Positions 7,198 through 15,411 are shown, numbered from the stretch's first letter. The stretch is DNA of 24,099 bases from Sedimentisphaerales bacterium (GCA_016928975.1 JAFGJR010000108.1:1-24099), one strand, 5' to 3'. Numbers and translations: made by a program. The notes: a model not told the origin generated them from the sequence alone.

Positions 7198-7973
7198 CAG
7201 ACCTGCGCTTTCACTGCCTCGCGGCGTTTGGCGGAGATGAACACCTGCATCTTCTCGCTTACGGCCGTCGGACTGTCTCCTTTGGCGATCGCGCACACCC
7301 CTTCCAGGATCATCTCCATCGAGATCTTCTCCGCTTTGGAGTACTGGCCGAGCTTGCCGCCCATGGGGATGAAGACAAGGTTGGCGATCAGAGCGCCGTA
7401 GAACGTACAGACCAGAGCGGTGGCCATGCCCCGGCCGATCTCATCGGGGTTCTCCATTCGGCTGAGCATGGAGACCAGACCGATCAGGGTGCCCACCATT
7501 GCGAACGAGGGAGCGGAGGCGCCCATGAAATCCATGATCTTCTTGCCCATGGAATGCCGCTCTTCCATGTACTGGATCTCCAGGCCGAGCAGGTCGCGGA
7601 TCGCGTGCTCGTCGGCCCCGTCCACGAGCATTTGCAGGCCCTTGCCCAGGAAGGCCTCCTTGGCCTTTCCGATTTCCTGCTCCAGCGCCAGCGCGCCGTC
7701 CCGCCGGTTGATGGCGGAGTAGTTGACCATCTTCTGAATCAGCTCCTGCGGCGCGGGAATCCGGGTCAGAAGCGTCTTCTTGACCACGGACATGACTCCG
7801 AGGAATTGCTTCATGGAGAAATGGATCATGGTCGCACACACCGTGCCGCCGAACACGATGGCAATCGCCGGCATGTTGAAGAAGATGGCCATCCCGCCGT
7901 GACTCTCATAGGCGATCGTCCCCAGGATGACCACGAAACCCAAGATCACACCTAACGCTGTTGCGATGTCCAT
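7197..7973 (-). CDS. motA: Flagellar stator protein MotA
   Basis: A 258-residue MotA/PomA-like protein that forms the pentameric stator ring and contacts FliG to make torque. Four hydrophobic segments are seen (about 4-22, 32-51, 153-172, 183-203). The cytoplasmic loop carries RRDGALALEQE at 90-100, giving the conserved arginine (R90/R91) and E98. The two conserved helix prolines are P155 (GASAPSFAMVG) and P203 (VFIPMGG). The gene lies four bases after the motE-like gene and overlaps the first motB by one base. Whether protons or sodium drive the motor cannot be told from this sequence. Confidence 0.96.
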   Translation of the reverse strand: MDIATALGVILGFVVILGTIAYESHGGMAIFFNMPAIAIVFGGTVCATMIHFSMKQFLGVMSVVKKTLLTRIPAPQELIQKMVNYSAINRRDGALALEQEIGKAKEAFLGKGLQMLVDGADEHAIRDLLGLEIQYMEERHSMGKKIMDFMGASAPSFAMVGTLIGLVSMLSRMENPDEIGRGMATALVCTFYGALIANLVFIPMGGKLGQYSKAEKISMEMILEGVCAIAKGDSPTAVSEKMQVFISAKRREAVKAQV

Positions 7974-7977
7974 ACGA

Positions 7978-8694
7978 TCACCTGGTCTCCGTTACCTGTT
8001 TGAGCTTCTGGCAAAGAGTCGCCGCCAGGGTCGGCTCGGTCGCCGCCATCTCGGCCAGGACCTTGGCCTTGGTCCGGTCCTGCATGAAATGGAGAATCTT
8101 GATAGCGTCATGCTCGCTTGCGGTCCTGGCGGTCTCGCCACTACCCTTGGGTCCGACGGCCATGCTTCTGAGAATCTCGCTGGCTCGCGTCGCGTCCATC
8201 TTGTCGTAGGCGGCCGCGATCGCCGTCAGGTTGGCCTTCTCCGTCTGCTCCACCTCCACCCGTGCCTTCAAGAGCATGTCCCGTTCCGTCTTCACGCTGG
8301 CGGCGGTGGTCGCGATGTCCACGCGCAGCTTGTTCAGGGTCTCGATATCCTTCTTGAGGCCCTGCTGGGCGATTTGCAGACGCTCCTTTTCTTTCTCGAC
8401 CGACTTGAGCTTCTCGTCGTAGTCGTGCATCTTCTGTCGCAGCTCCGCGACGAGATCTTTCAGTTGTTGCTCCGTCATGCCGCGTGCGCTCGTGCTGTCG
8501 GCGGACGAGAGGGTGGGCGCCAGGACCTGTAGCGGCGCCTCGCCTGGCTTGAGGGGTTGCGCAGCGGCGCCGGACGCATTCTCGGCCGCCGGCGGCTCGA
8601 CGGGCGCAGGCCTGGTGAGCCAACCGATGGTGAATGCTCCGGCGAAGCTGGCTGCCCCGGCGGCAGCGGCAACGATCATCATTTTCACATTCAC
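7978..8694 (-). CDS. motE: MotE-like protein (MgtE N-domain-like)
   Basis: About 238 residues: one N-terminal membrane helix (KMMIVAAAAGAASFAGAFTI), a Pro/Ala-rich linker, a long charged coiled coil (about 85-165), and a C-terminal helical domain with YDKMDATRASEILRSM and DAIKILHFMQDRTKAKVLAE. That C-terminal pattern is the MgtE N-terminal-like domain of MotE, described in other bacteria as a MotB-associated chaperone. Position directly before motA agrees. GTG 8694 is preferred because AGGAG lies eight bases upstream; the frame is open to ATG 8739, 13 bases after fliJ, and starts at 8727 or 8721 are also possible. It might otherwise be called simply a coiled-coil flagellar protein. Confidence 0.75.
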   Translation of the reverse strand: MNVKMMIVAAAAGAASFAGAFTIGWLTRPAPVEPPAAENASGAAAQPLKPGEAPLQVLAPTLSSADSTSARGMTEQQLKDLVAELRQKMHDYDEKLKSVEKEKERLQIAQQGLKKDIETLNKLRVDIATTAASVKTERDMLLKARVEVEQTEKANLTAIAAAYDKMDATRASEILRSMAVGPKGSGETARTASEHDAIKILHFMQDRTKAKVLAEMAATEPTLAATLCQKLKQVTETR

Positions 8695-8752
8695 GGCGTG
8701 CACTCCTGATTGAATCACCATCGTCATGGCGTCCGGCATCTCCCGGCCGGCG

Positions 8753-9205
8753 TCATCCCGTCACAATCTCCTTGCGGGCAAAGGCCATCGTTGACCCGTC
8801 ATCGAGCTCCTTCTGCTCCAGCTTCTCCTGCTCGCGGATGAACTGCTCCTCGGCCTGGGCTCGCAGACGCTCCAGACCCTCCCGGGAGCGCCGCAGGGCC
8901 AGCAGCTCCGCTGTCTTGTCCTTCTGTTGGGCCTGCAACTCCGCGATTTCCCCTTTGAGCCGGCGGATTCGCTCGTCATTGACCGCCGCCCGTCTCAGGA
9001 AGAACTCCTGCGCCACAAGCCGCTGCGGCGACTTGTCGCCGGCGATCCCGTCGAGGATCTCCCGCAGCACCCGTTGACACATAAGCAGCTCACCTTGTTT
9101 CTCTGCCAGTCTCTCCGTCAGTCGAAACAGCTCGATCCGTCGGATCTCCTCCTGCTTCGTCCTGACATCGAGCACCTTCTGTAGGCGCCATACGAAACGT
9201 TTCAT
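8753..9205 (-). CDS. fliJ: Flagellar export protein FliJ
   Basis: A 150-residue, almost wholly helical coiled-coil protein. It starts MKRFVWRLQKVLDVRTKQEE, the FliJ signature (F-x-x-LQxVLxxR/K), and continues in charged heptads (RRIELFRLTERLAEKQGEL). FliJ is the central stalk of the FliHIJ ATPase complex and escorts export chaperones. It follows fliI by nine bases, the common order. Sequence conservation is low in this family, but length, start and context agree. Confidence 0.92.
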   Translation of the reverse strand: MKRFVWRLQKVLDVRTKQEEIRRIELFRLTERLAEKQGELLMCQRVLREILDGIAGDKSPQRLVAQEFFLRRAAVNDERIRRLKGEIAELQAQQKDKTAELLALRRSREGLERLRAQAEEQFIREQEKLEQKELDDGSTMAFARKEIVTG

Positions 9206-9214
9206 TCATCTGTC

Positions 9215-10570
9215 TCAGGTCTTCACGTTCACCAGCTTGTCCCACGCCCGGGTAATGGCCGTCAATTGCCTTACGGTTTCGTCGAGAGCGGTACGCTGAC
9301 GGACCGGCTGCATCAGGAAAGCGTTGATCCGGTCGATCAAGCTGACGGCGCCGTCGATTCGGCGGTTGCTGCCCGGGGCGAAGGCGCCGATGTTGATCAG
9401 GTCCTCGGCGTCGACGTACGTGGCGTAGATCTCCTTCAGTTTCCGGGCGGCCTCGCGATGCTCGGCGCTGACGACGGCGGGCATGAGCCGGCTGACGCTT
9501 TGCAGGATGTCCACCGCCGGGTAGTGCCCCCGGTCGGCCAGCTTCCTGGACAGGACGAGGTGACCGTCCAGGAGGCTGCGCGCGCTGTCGGCGACGGGAT
9601 CCGTGAGATCGTCATTCTCCACGAGGACCGTGAGAATGCCGGTGATGCTGCCGTCATCGGAGCAGCCGAGCCGCTCGATCAATCGCGGCAGCAGCGAGAA
9701 GACGCTCGGACAGTATCCTTTCGTGGCGGGCGGCTCGCCGGCCGCCAGCCCGATCTCCCGCTGCGCCTGCGCGAAGCGCGTCAGCGAGTCCATCATGAAC
9801 AGGACGTTCCGGGCCCTGTCGCGGAAGTACTCGGCCACCGTGACCGCCACGAAGGCGGCCTTGACCCGCTGGATCGGGGGGACATCGGAGGCGGCCACGA
9901 TCACGACGCTGCGAGCCAGGCCCTCGGGCCCGAGATTCTCTTCCAGAAACTCGCGGACCTCGCGTCCGCGCTCGCCGATGAGGGCGACGACGTTGACGGC
10001 GGCGTCGCTGGAGTTGGCGATGTCGCCCAGGAGAACGCTCTTGCCGACCCCGCTGCCGGCGAAGATGCCGACGCGCTGTCCTCTGCCGCAGGTCAGTACG
10101 CCGTCGATGGAGCGAATGCCCAGGGCCAGCGGCTGCGTGATTTTCTCGCGGCTCAGCGGCGCCGGGCTGCTCACGTCCAGCGGGCTTTCATCGGTCCCCT
10201 GCAAGGGGCCTTTTCCGTCGATGGGCTGGCCCAGGCCGTTGAGGACGCGGCCGAGAACCGCTTCGCTGAGCAGGATGTGCCGCGGGGTCGATCGCGCGGT
10301 CACGGAGTCGCCCGGGGAGATGCCCTCGATGTGCTCCAAGGGCAGCAGGATCAGGTGGTCGTTGCGGAACCCCACGACCTCGGCCAGCACCCGGCGGCCG
10401 TCGCGGATGTGAATCCCGCACAACTCGCCCAAGCCGATGACCGGGCCGGCCGATTCCACGGTCGAACCGGACACGCGGACCACGTAGCCCTGGCAGTCCA
10501 TCAGGTTGACCGCGTGGAGGGCCGAGTGGTACTTCTCGAAATCGATCAGGCACGTTTCGCTGGCTGCCAT
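9215..10570 (-). CDS. fliI: Flagellum-specific export ATPase FliI
   Basis: A 451-residue F1-beta-like ATPase that energises flagellar type III export. An N-terminal beta-barrel (about 20-95) precedes the catalytic domain. Walker A is AGSGVGKS at 171-178, the catalytic glutamate lies in LIGERGREVREF (E200), Walker B is NVLFMMD at 255-261, and the ATPase signature PAVDILQSVSR is near 351-361. It is in the order fliH-fliI-fliJ with three bases after fliH. The length is normal and no residue is missing. Confidence 0.98.
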   Translation of the reverse strand: MAASETCLIDFEKYHSALHAVNLMDCQGYVVRVSGSTVESAGPVIGLGELCGIHIRDGRRVLAEVVGFRNDHLILLPLEHIEGISPGDSVTARSTPRHILLSEAVLGRVLNGLGQPIDGKGPLQGTDESPLDVSSPAPLSREKITQPLALGIRSIDGVLTCGRGQRVGIFAGSGVGKSVLLGDIANSSDAAVNVVALIGERGREVREFLEENLGPEGLARSVVIVAASDVPPIQRVKAAFVAVTVAEYFRDRARNVLFMMDSLTRFAQAQREIGLAAGEPPATKGYCPSVFSLLPRLIERLGCSDDGSITGILTVLVENDDLTDPVADSARSLLDGHLVLSRKLADRGHYPAVDILQSVSRLMPAVVSAEHREAARKLKEIYATYVDAEDLINIGAFAPGSNRRIDGAVSLIDRINAFLMQPVRQRTALDETVRQLTAITRAWDKLVNVKT

Positions 10571-10573
10571 AGG

Positions 10574-11143
10574 TTATTCCACCTTCACCAGCGCCTCGCC
10601 GATACGATCGAGGTGCTGCTCGACGAACGATTGGACGATTCCCTTGGGGGTCTCCACGAGGCAATCAGCGCGGGCGATGCTCCGATCTGCGACGAACTGC
10701 AGTCCGGAGAACGGGCCGTCCGCGTCGTCCTGCTGGAGCTTCTGGCACGGGGGCAGGTCCTGCGGATTCACTCGCACCACGACGTTCTGGTGCGTCGGCG
10801 CCCGCTTGAGAGCTTCCTCAATGACGGCCTGGACCTCGTAATCGCCATTGGCGACCCGCTGTGCCAGGATTCTCCGGGAGATCTCCACCGCCAGCCTGGC
10901 GATCTCGCGGCGATGATTGGCGACCGCCTCCTCGTATAGTCTGCCGAGGTTGTCTGCTAGGCTCTTCACCAACCCGCACAGTTGCGCCAGCTCCGCGGAG
11001 CGGTCCGGCGCGTTTCGGGTTTCGCAGGGTGAATGGCGGATTTCAGGTTCGCTCGCCGGGGCCCGCGCGGACGGTCCGGGAGCGTCGGTCATACACACGG
11101 CCGTGATGGGACGAGCGAGATGGATCGTCAGCGTTTCGGGCAT
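10574..11143 (-). CDS. fliH: Flagellar assembly protein FliH
   Basis: A 189-residue regulator that links the FliI ATPase to the C-ring. A disordered N-terminus (to about 45) is followed by a helical segment with SLADNLGRLYEEAVANHRRE and the C-terminal V-ATPase-subunit-E-like domain (VVVRVNPQDL, ADCLVETPKGIVQSFVEQHL). The ending is typical of FliH. It sits four bases after fliG and three before fliI, so translation is likely coupled. The family diverges quickly, and the call rests on both motif style and position. Confidence 0.92.
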   Translation of the reverse strand: MPETLTIHLARPITAVCMTDAPGPSARAPASEPEIRHSPCETRNAPDRSAELAQLCGLVKSLADNLGRLYEEAVANHRREIARLAVEISRRILAQRVANGDYEVQAVIEEALKRAPTHQNVVVRVNPQDLPPCQKLQQDDADGPFSGLQFVADRSIARADCLVETPKGIVQSFVEQHLDRIGEALVKVE

Positions 11144-11147
11144 CGTT

Positions 11148-12152
11148 CTACTCTTCTGCGAACGCCAGCTCTCCCTTCTTGTTCAGATCGCGCAGGGCCG
11201 TGACGATCTTCTCCCTGGCCTGATGGACGTCCTCCTTCTTCGGCGACGACATCAGCGATGTCTCCTCATCGACCATGGCCGCCGCACGCTCGGAGACGTT
11301 GCCCTTGATCTTGCCGGAGATCTCGTCGGCCGCCCCCTGCAACGCCAGGGCCAACTGCCGCTCGTCGATGCCGCGAAGCGCCTGCTGGAGCGAACGGTCG
11401 TTCACGGACGGGATGTCCTCCCAGACGACCATCAGAGTCGCCACCTTGTCGCCTGCCTCCTTGTCTTTCTGGGCAATGGCTTCGAGCACCCCGTCACGGA
11501 TTCCCTTGTCGAGGTTTCGCACGATGACCGCCACTTTTCGAAGCGACTGCTCCGGGCGAGCCTGGCTCGTCCCTCCGGCCTGCCCCGCCTCGCTCAGGGC
11601 CTCGATGCGCCGGCGAATCATCTGCGCGATCCTCGCCTTGGCCTCCGGGGTGACGCCCCCGACGCTGGTCATCCGGCTGACCGTGCTGACGCGGATACCC
11701 TCGCCCAGCCGGCCCAGGATCTCCGAGCCTCGCCTGGCAGGCAGCTCGGACAGCACGACGGCCACCGCCTGAGGGTGCTCCGTCTCCAGGACCGCCACCA
11801 GCGTCTCCAGCGACGCCGCGCGGATCGTCAGGAACGGATCTCGCTTTTGCAGCAGGTCCTGGATGTCCGCCTGAATCTGCTTGGCCTGGTCCTCGCCGAG
11901 CGTGTTCTTGAGCATCTCGCGCAGGAAGCTCCTGAAGTGAAAGGCGGACTGGTCCTGAAGCGACTTGCAGAATTGCCTGGCGATCTCGGCGGTCTGGCGG
12001 CTGTTCCGCTGGCCGGCGGCGTCGAGGTAGCTCAGCTCGACCGCCAGCTCCTGAACGATTCTCGTGTCCACTCCCTTGAGCATCTCTGCGGCGGTTGCCG
12101 GATCGAGGCTGGCCAGCAGAAGAGCGGCTTTCTGTTTCCCGGTGAGCGCCAC
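11148..12152 (-). CDS. fliG: Flagellar motor switch protein FliG
   Basis: A 334-residue C-ring protein that binds FliF through its N-domain, FliM through the middle domain, and MotA through the C-domain. Visible are TGKQKAALLLASLDPATAAE at 4-23, the EHPQ motif at 125-128 and the torque region LALALQGAADEISGKIKGNV plus SERAAAMVDEE at about 267-297. R289 and D295/E296 match the known charged ridge. The lysine of the common L-K-G-A word is glutamine here (Q272). The start is GTG 12152, nine bases after AAGGAG. It follows fliF by six bases. Confidence 0.97.
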   Translation of the reverse strand: MALTGKQKAALLLASLDPATAAEMLKGVDTRIVQELAVELSYLDAAGQRNSRQTAEIARQFCKSLQDQSAFHFRSFLREMLKNTLGEDQAKQIQADIQDLLQKRDPFLTIRAASLETLVAVLETEHPQAVAVVLSELPARRGSEILGRLGEGIRVSTVSRMTSVGGVTPEAKARIAQMIRRRIEALSEAGQAGGTSQARPEQSLRKVAVIVRNLDKGIRDGVLEAIAQKDKEAGDKVATLMVVWEDIPSVNDRSLQQALRGIDERQLALALQGAADEISGKIKGNVSERAAAMVDEETSLMSSPKKEDVHQAREKIVTALRDLNKKGELAFAEE

Positions 12153-12158
12153 GGCCTG

Positions 12159-13658
12159 TTACTCCTTCTCTTCAATCCAACTGAGGAACATCTGTTTCAC
12201 CTGATCGGGGTTGCTTCTCAATGCGTGCGTGATCTGTCGTCTCAGCACGATGGGCTCGCCAGCGGACTCCCCGGCGGCCAGAAGGTGTGTCGGACTGGCG
12301 CCCTCGCCCAACTGCTGTTGTGCGGGCGCCTCGCCGGCCGCCTGGCGATGGGCGCGACGGAACACCCGCAGCACGACCAGGGCACACACTGCCAGGATGC
12401 CCAGCGACAACTGCCGGGCCAGCGCCAGATACCGGGGCCAGCTCGAAGACTCCTCCACCGCCGCCACCGCGCTCGATCGACGGAACTTCGCGTTGACGAC
12501 CTTGAGCGAGTCGGACTCCTTCAGTCCCAGCGCCATGCGCAGGATTCCCTCGACTTCCGTGACCTGCATGATCAGGGCGGGCTGGCCGTTGGGACCGGTC
12601 GCATTGGCGTCGGCCGGCGACAGATCGACAAAGGCCGCCACGGAGAGCGATTTGATCTCGCCGGGCACGACCACCTGCTGCTTGACGGTCTTGCCGACCT
12701 GGTACTCCGTGACGACGGTCTCATCCCTCTTGGTGTTTCCGGCCGTGGCCTTCTGTCCCGCGCCGCCGGCGCTGCCCTCCGTGTTGGTCGTTACCTCCTC
12801 CTTCGTGGGCACCTTGCCGGTGGGATCATAGGTCTCCGTCAGCGTCTGGACGCTGTTCATGTCCACGACGACGCTGACGCGGACCGTGGCCCGGCCCGGT
12901 CCCAGGACCACGGCGAGCATGTCCTCCGCCTTGCGGGCGAGGCTCTGCTCGACTCGCTCCTTGTAGTCGTGGACCGTGCCGGCGCCGGCCAGCAGGGTGG
13001 AATCGCCCTGGCCGGAAAGGAGGTTGCCCTCACTGTCGATGATCGTGACGTTGTCCGCCTTGAGCCCCTTGACGCTGCCGGAGACCATGTGCGTGACGGC
13101 GGCGACGTTCGTCGCGCTGAGCCTGTAGCCCGGCTTGAGCCGCAGGACCACCGAGGCGGTCGTCTGGTCGCTCTCCGTGGTGAACAGCGCCTGCTCCGGA
13201 GTGACGATGTGCACCCTGGCGTGGGCGACCCCGTCGATCATCTGGATGCTCTTGGCCAGCTCGTCCTCCAGCGCGCGTTTGAGGTTGATGCTCTGGACGA
13301 AGGGACTGACGCCGATCTTCTCGTCGTCGAAGAGCTTGTAGCCATTCTGCTCGTTCGCCGGCAGGCCTTCCTTGGCCAGGTCCAGTCGAAGCTGATACAC
13401 GTGCTGCGCCGGCACGCAGATCGTCGTCCCACTGTCGCGCAGCTCGTAGGAGATTTCCTTCTCACTGATTTTGTCGGTGATTCTGGAGGCTTCTGCAGGG
13501 GAGAGGTCCTGGTAGAGCATGCGCATGTCCGGCCGGCGGGCCCACTGCACCAGCAGCGACCCCACGATCAGCACGGCCACTGCCACAGCGGCCAGAAGCG
13601 CTCGCTGCACGAGTCCGATCTTCCGCCAGATCAGCAGTATCTTCTGCACGACATCCAT
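12159..13658 (-). CDS. fliF: Flagellar MS-ring protein FliF
   Basis: A 499-residue inner-membrane ring protein, the platform for rod, C-ring and export gate. The first membrane helix is LLAAVAVAVLIVGSLLVQWA (about 21-40). The YscJ-like ring-building domains follow with MLYQDLSPAEASRITDKISE and ALFTTESDQTTASVVLRLKP. A large periplasmic part ends at the second helix LSLGILAVCALVVLRVF (about 417-433). The last 30 residues (LRRQITHALRSNPDQVKQMF, LSWI) form the FliG-binding tail. It is somewhat shorter than enterobacterial FliF (about 550), mainly in the low-conservation linker. Start ATG 13658 has GAGG four bases ahead. Confidence 0.97.
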   Translation of the reverse strand: MDVVQKILLIWRKIGLVQRALLAAVAVAVLIVGSLLVQWARRPDMRMLYQDLSPAEASRITDKISEKEISYELRDSGTTICVPAQHVYQLRLDLAKEGLPANEQNGYKLFDDEKIGVSPFVQSINLKRALEDELAKSIQMIDGVAHARVHIVTPEQALFTTESDQTTASVVLRLKPGYRLSATNVAAVTHMVSGSVKGLKADNVTIIDSEGNLLSGQGDSTLLAGAGTVHDYKERVEQSLARKAEDMLAVVLGPGRATVRVSVVVDMNSVQTLTETYDPTGKVPTKEEVTTNTEGSAGGAGQKATAGNTKRDETVVTEYQVGKTVKQQVVVPGEIKSLSVAAFVDLSPADANATGPNGQPALIMQVTEVEGILRMALGLKESDSLKVVNAKFRRSSAVAAVEESSSWPRYLALARQLSLGILAVCALVVLRVFRRAHRQAAGEAPAQQQLGEGASPTHLLAAGESAGEPIVLRRQITHALRSNPDQVKQMFLSWIEEKE

Positions 13659-13687
13659 CGGACCTCACGAAATCCGCAGTTCAATGG

Positions 13688-14002
13688 TCATATCGGCATG
13701 CTCATTGTCTGCTTGTACGCTTCGATGAGCTTGTTCCGGACGCCGACGAGGACCTTGAAGCTCATGTCCGCCTTGGCGACGGCGGCAACGACCGCGGTGA
13801 TATCGTTGTTTCTGCCCACCAGCAGGTCCTGCACGGATGCGTCCGATGCCTGCTGCATGTCGTCCACCTTCGAGATGTACTCGCCGACCGCCTTGACAGC
13901 CCGGGAGAAGTCCGCCTTGGCCGCTGCGGGATTCGCCGCCTGCGGCCCCATCGGCCTGGCGTTCGGCAGAATCGAGCTGATGTTCGGGTCAAATTCAATC
14001 AT
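13688..14002 (-). CDS. fliE: Flagellar hook-basal body protein FliE
   Basis: A 104-residue protein that joins the MS ring to the rod. The C-terminus SFKVLVGVRNKLIEAYKQTM is the FliE signature, and the length equals that of well-known FliE proteins. ATG 14002 (MIEFDPNISS) is chosen because GAGG lies about eight bases upstream. The frame is open upstream to 14125, but that extension would be coded by the palindromic element at 14027-14199 and is not expected to be translated. It lies upstream of fliF as usual. Confidence 0.94.
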   Translation of the reverse strand: MIEFDPNISSILPNARPMGPQAANPAAAKADFSRAVKAVGEYISKVDDMQQASDASVQDLLVGRNNDITAVVAAVAKADMSFKVLVGVRNKLIEAYKQTMSMPI

Positions 14003-14026
14003 TCCATAGTCCTCATGTGAACGAAT

Positions 14027-14199
14027 GGAGTTCTGCAAAATGGAAGTCAGGCTTGCTTTGGGAAGGAAGAACGGTCTTTTTAGTTCTTCCTTCCCAAAAT
14101 GGGAGGCGTCTGTACAATTGGTCACGTGGATGATTCAAGGAAATCCAAGAAGTGATTTCCTTGAATAATATAAGCCTGACTTCCATTTTGCAGAACTCC
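14027..14199. repeat. Nested palindromic element between flgC and fliE
   Basis: Two perfect 28-bp inverted arms (14027-14054 and 14172-14199) enclose 117 bases holding two further perfect hairpins. The first has a 16-bp stem (14057-14072 with 14083-14098, loop of ten bases). The second has a 13-bp stem (14133-14145 with 14154-14166, loop of eight). As RNA or single-stranded DNA it would make a three-way junction. It is more AT-rich than its surroundings, codes nothing credible, and starts two bases after the flgC stop. The form suggests a MITE-like mobile element or a structured RNA/processing site. I see no target-site duplication. Not identified. Confidence 0.85.
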
Positions 14200-14201
14200 C
14201 C

Positions 14202-14606
14202 TTACCGGAGTAACTCCAGCGCCGTCTCGACCATTTTCTGGTATCGCCTGAGAACGGCGGCGTTGGCCTGATAGGCGCGGCTGGCGACGTTCAGGTTCAT
14301 CATTTCGACCGGCAGATGCACGTTGGGCATCATCACATAGCCGGAAGCGTCCGCTTTGGGATTGCCCGGATCGTAGAGCCGCTGCAGGGGACTGCTGTCC
14401 GGGACGATGTCTTCGATCGTGACGCCACTGGGTCCGTCGCCCTCGGAACGAAAGACGGCCTCCAGCCGCCGGTAGGGCTGGCCCTGTCCTGCGTCGGCCG
14501 TGCGCGAGTTGGCGATGTTCGACGAGATCACCTCCATGTGCTTGGCGTGGGCGCGCATGCCGGAAACGGCAATGTCCACGGGGCCGAATACCTGAGGCAC
14601 ACTCAT
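14202..14606 (-). CDS. flgC: Flagellar proximal rod protein FlgC
   Basis: A 134-residue rod protein, normal for the family. The N-terminal heptad region DIAVSGMRAHAKHMEVISSN plus IAN is the flagellar rod/hook signature. The C-terminal helix VEMMNLNVASRAYQANAAVL is the second one, which together build the rod coiled coil. The central part (PYRRLEAVF, GYVMMPNVHLPVEM) is typical of FlgC. It follows flgB by 43 bases. Its stop codon lies two bases from the palindromic element that separates it from fliE. Confidence 0.97.
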   Translation of the reverse strand: MSVPQVFGPVDIAVSGMRAHAKHMEVISSNIANSRTADAGQGQPYRRLEAVFRSEGDGPSGVTIEDIVPDSSPLQRLYDPGNPKADASGYVMMPNVHLPVEMMNLNVASRAYQANAAVLRRYQKMVETALELLR

Positions 14607-14649
14607 TCGATCGAATCCTTTCCCGTCGCGGCGTCACATTCCTACCGCG

Positions 14650-15012
14650 TCATGTCCTGTCGCTGATCGCCGCCTCGATCTGCGAGTACTTCTTTCGCAG
14701 AAGCCGTACGTAGGTTGCATGGCGCAGCGCGTTCTTCATGAGATCGCCGACTTCCGCCTCCATCGTCACGTTGTTGCCGTCGGCCCGAAATGACGGATCG
14801 TTCGGCTGGTAGACCTCCGGCTCAATCGCGTCCAGATCGATTGGACCGGGGGACTTGAGAGCCTTGGCCAGATTCTGCCCGAACCGGACATCGACGCGAC
14901 GGTAACCGGAGGTCTCGATGTTCGCCATGTTGCTGGCAATCGCCCGCTGGCGAAGCTCTTCGGCCCGTATGCCTGCCTCGAGCAAGCTCATTACGTTGCC
15001 TGACGACGGCAT
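14650..15012 (-). CDS. flgB: Flagellar proximal rod protein FlgB
   Basis: A 120-residue rod protein, slightly shorter than the usual 130-138. The N-terminal motif AEELRQRAIASNMANIETSG plus YRRVDVRF is diagnostic. VTMEAEVGDLMKNALRHATY plus VRLLRKKYSQIEAAI forms the C-terminal helix. ATG 15012 has AAGGGA seven bases upstream; the frame is open to 15075 but that part covers the promoter. It heads the long minus-strand cluster and is preceded by a sigma-54-type promoter at 15064-15079, giving a leader of about 40 bases. Confidence 0.95.
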   Translation of the reverse strand: MPSSGNVMSLLEAGIRAEELRQRAIASNMANIETSGYRRVDVRFGQNLAKALKSPGPIDLDAIEPEVYQPNDPSFRADGNNVTMEAEVGDLMKNALRHATYVRLLRKKYSQIEAAISDRT

Positions 15013-15063
15013 TGTTTGTCCCTTCCACGTTCGTACGAAGTTTCTCTGATCTGGGAGGGACGC

Positions 15064-15079
15064 TGCAACAACCATGCCA
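15064..15079 (-). promoter_or_regulatory. Sigma-54-type promoter before flgB
   Basis: The minus strand reads TGGCATGGTTGTTGCA, a full match to the TGGCAYG-N4-TTGCA consensus with correct spacing of the GG and GC elements. Transcription would start near 15054, about 40 bases before the flgB ATG. It probably drives flgB through the second motB gene. Confidence 0.8.
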
Positions 15080-15411
15080 GGAGATCAGCCCCTACGACCG
15101 ATTCGCCGGCTCCCGTTGTCTCTCCGGGCAAATCAGCGGCGTCGCCCGGGTGTCGCCAAGCATGTCGACAGCGAACCATCTGTGGGAGATGTTGCCGGCG
15201 CGTCAGGATTCTATACAGGCGGTCGCAGAATTGGACGCACGATGGCACCCGGATAGTGCGGGGCAAGACGGAAGATCTCTCCGGCCCGGGGAACCTTCTT
15301 CCGTGCATCCCATCGCAAATCGCCGGGCGCGGACAACCGGTGGGCACGGCGATTCCTCTAAGTGTCGCAACAATAAGGAGTTACATTCGCAACTCCAGTG
15401 TGCGTGGAGAC

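Noticed and set aside
9266..10939. Long plus-strand frame opposite fliI and fliH
   Set aside because: Shadow of the ATPase gene, whose Walker motifs are intact on the minus strand.
10917..14009. Very long plus-strand frame (over 1000 codons) opposite fliH to fliE
   Set aside because: It covers five well-supported genes on the other strand; its peptide has no recognisable domain.
14031..14046. Possible sigma-54 site in an arm of the palindromic element (TGACTTCCATTTTGCA, minus strand)
   Set aside because: The essential GG is missing, so only the TTGCA part matches.
15243..15259. TGGCAC-like site in the flgB-fliK control region
   Set aside because: The GC element falls two bases too far away, so the spacing does not fit sigma-54.
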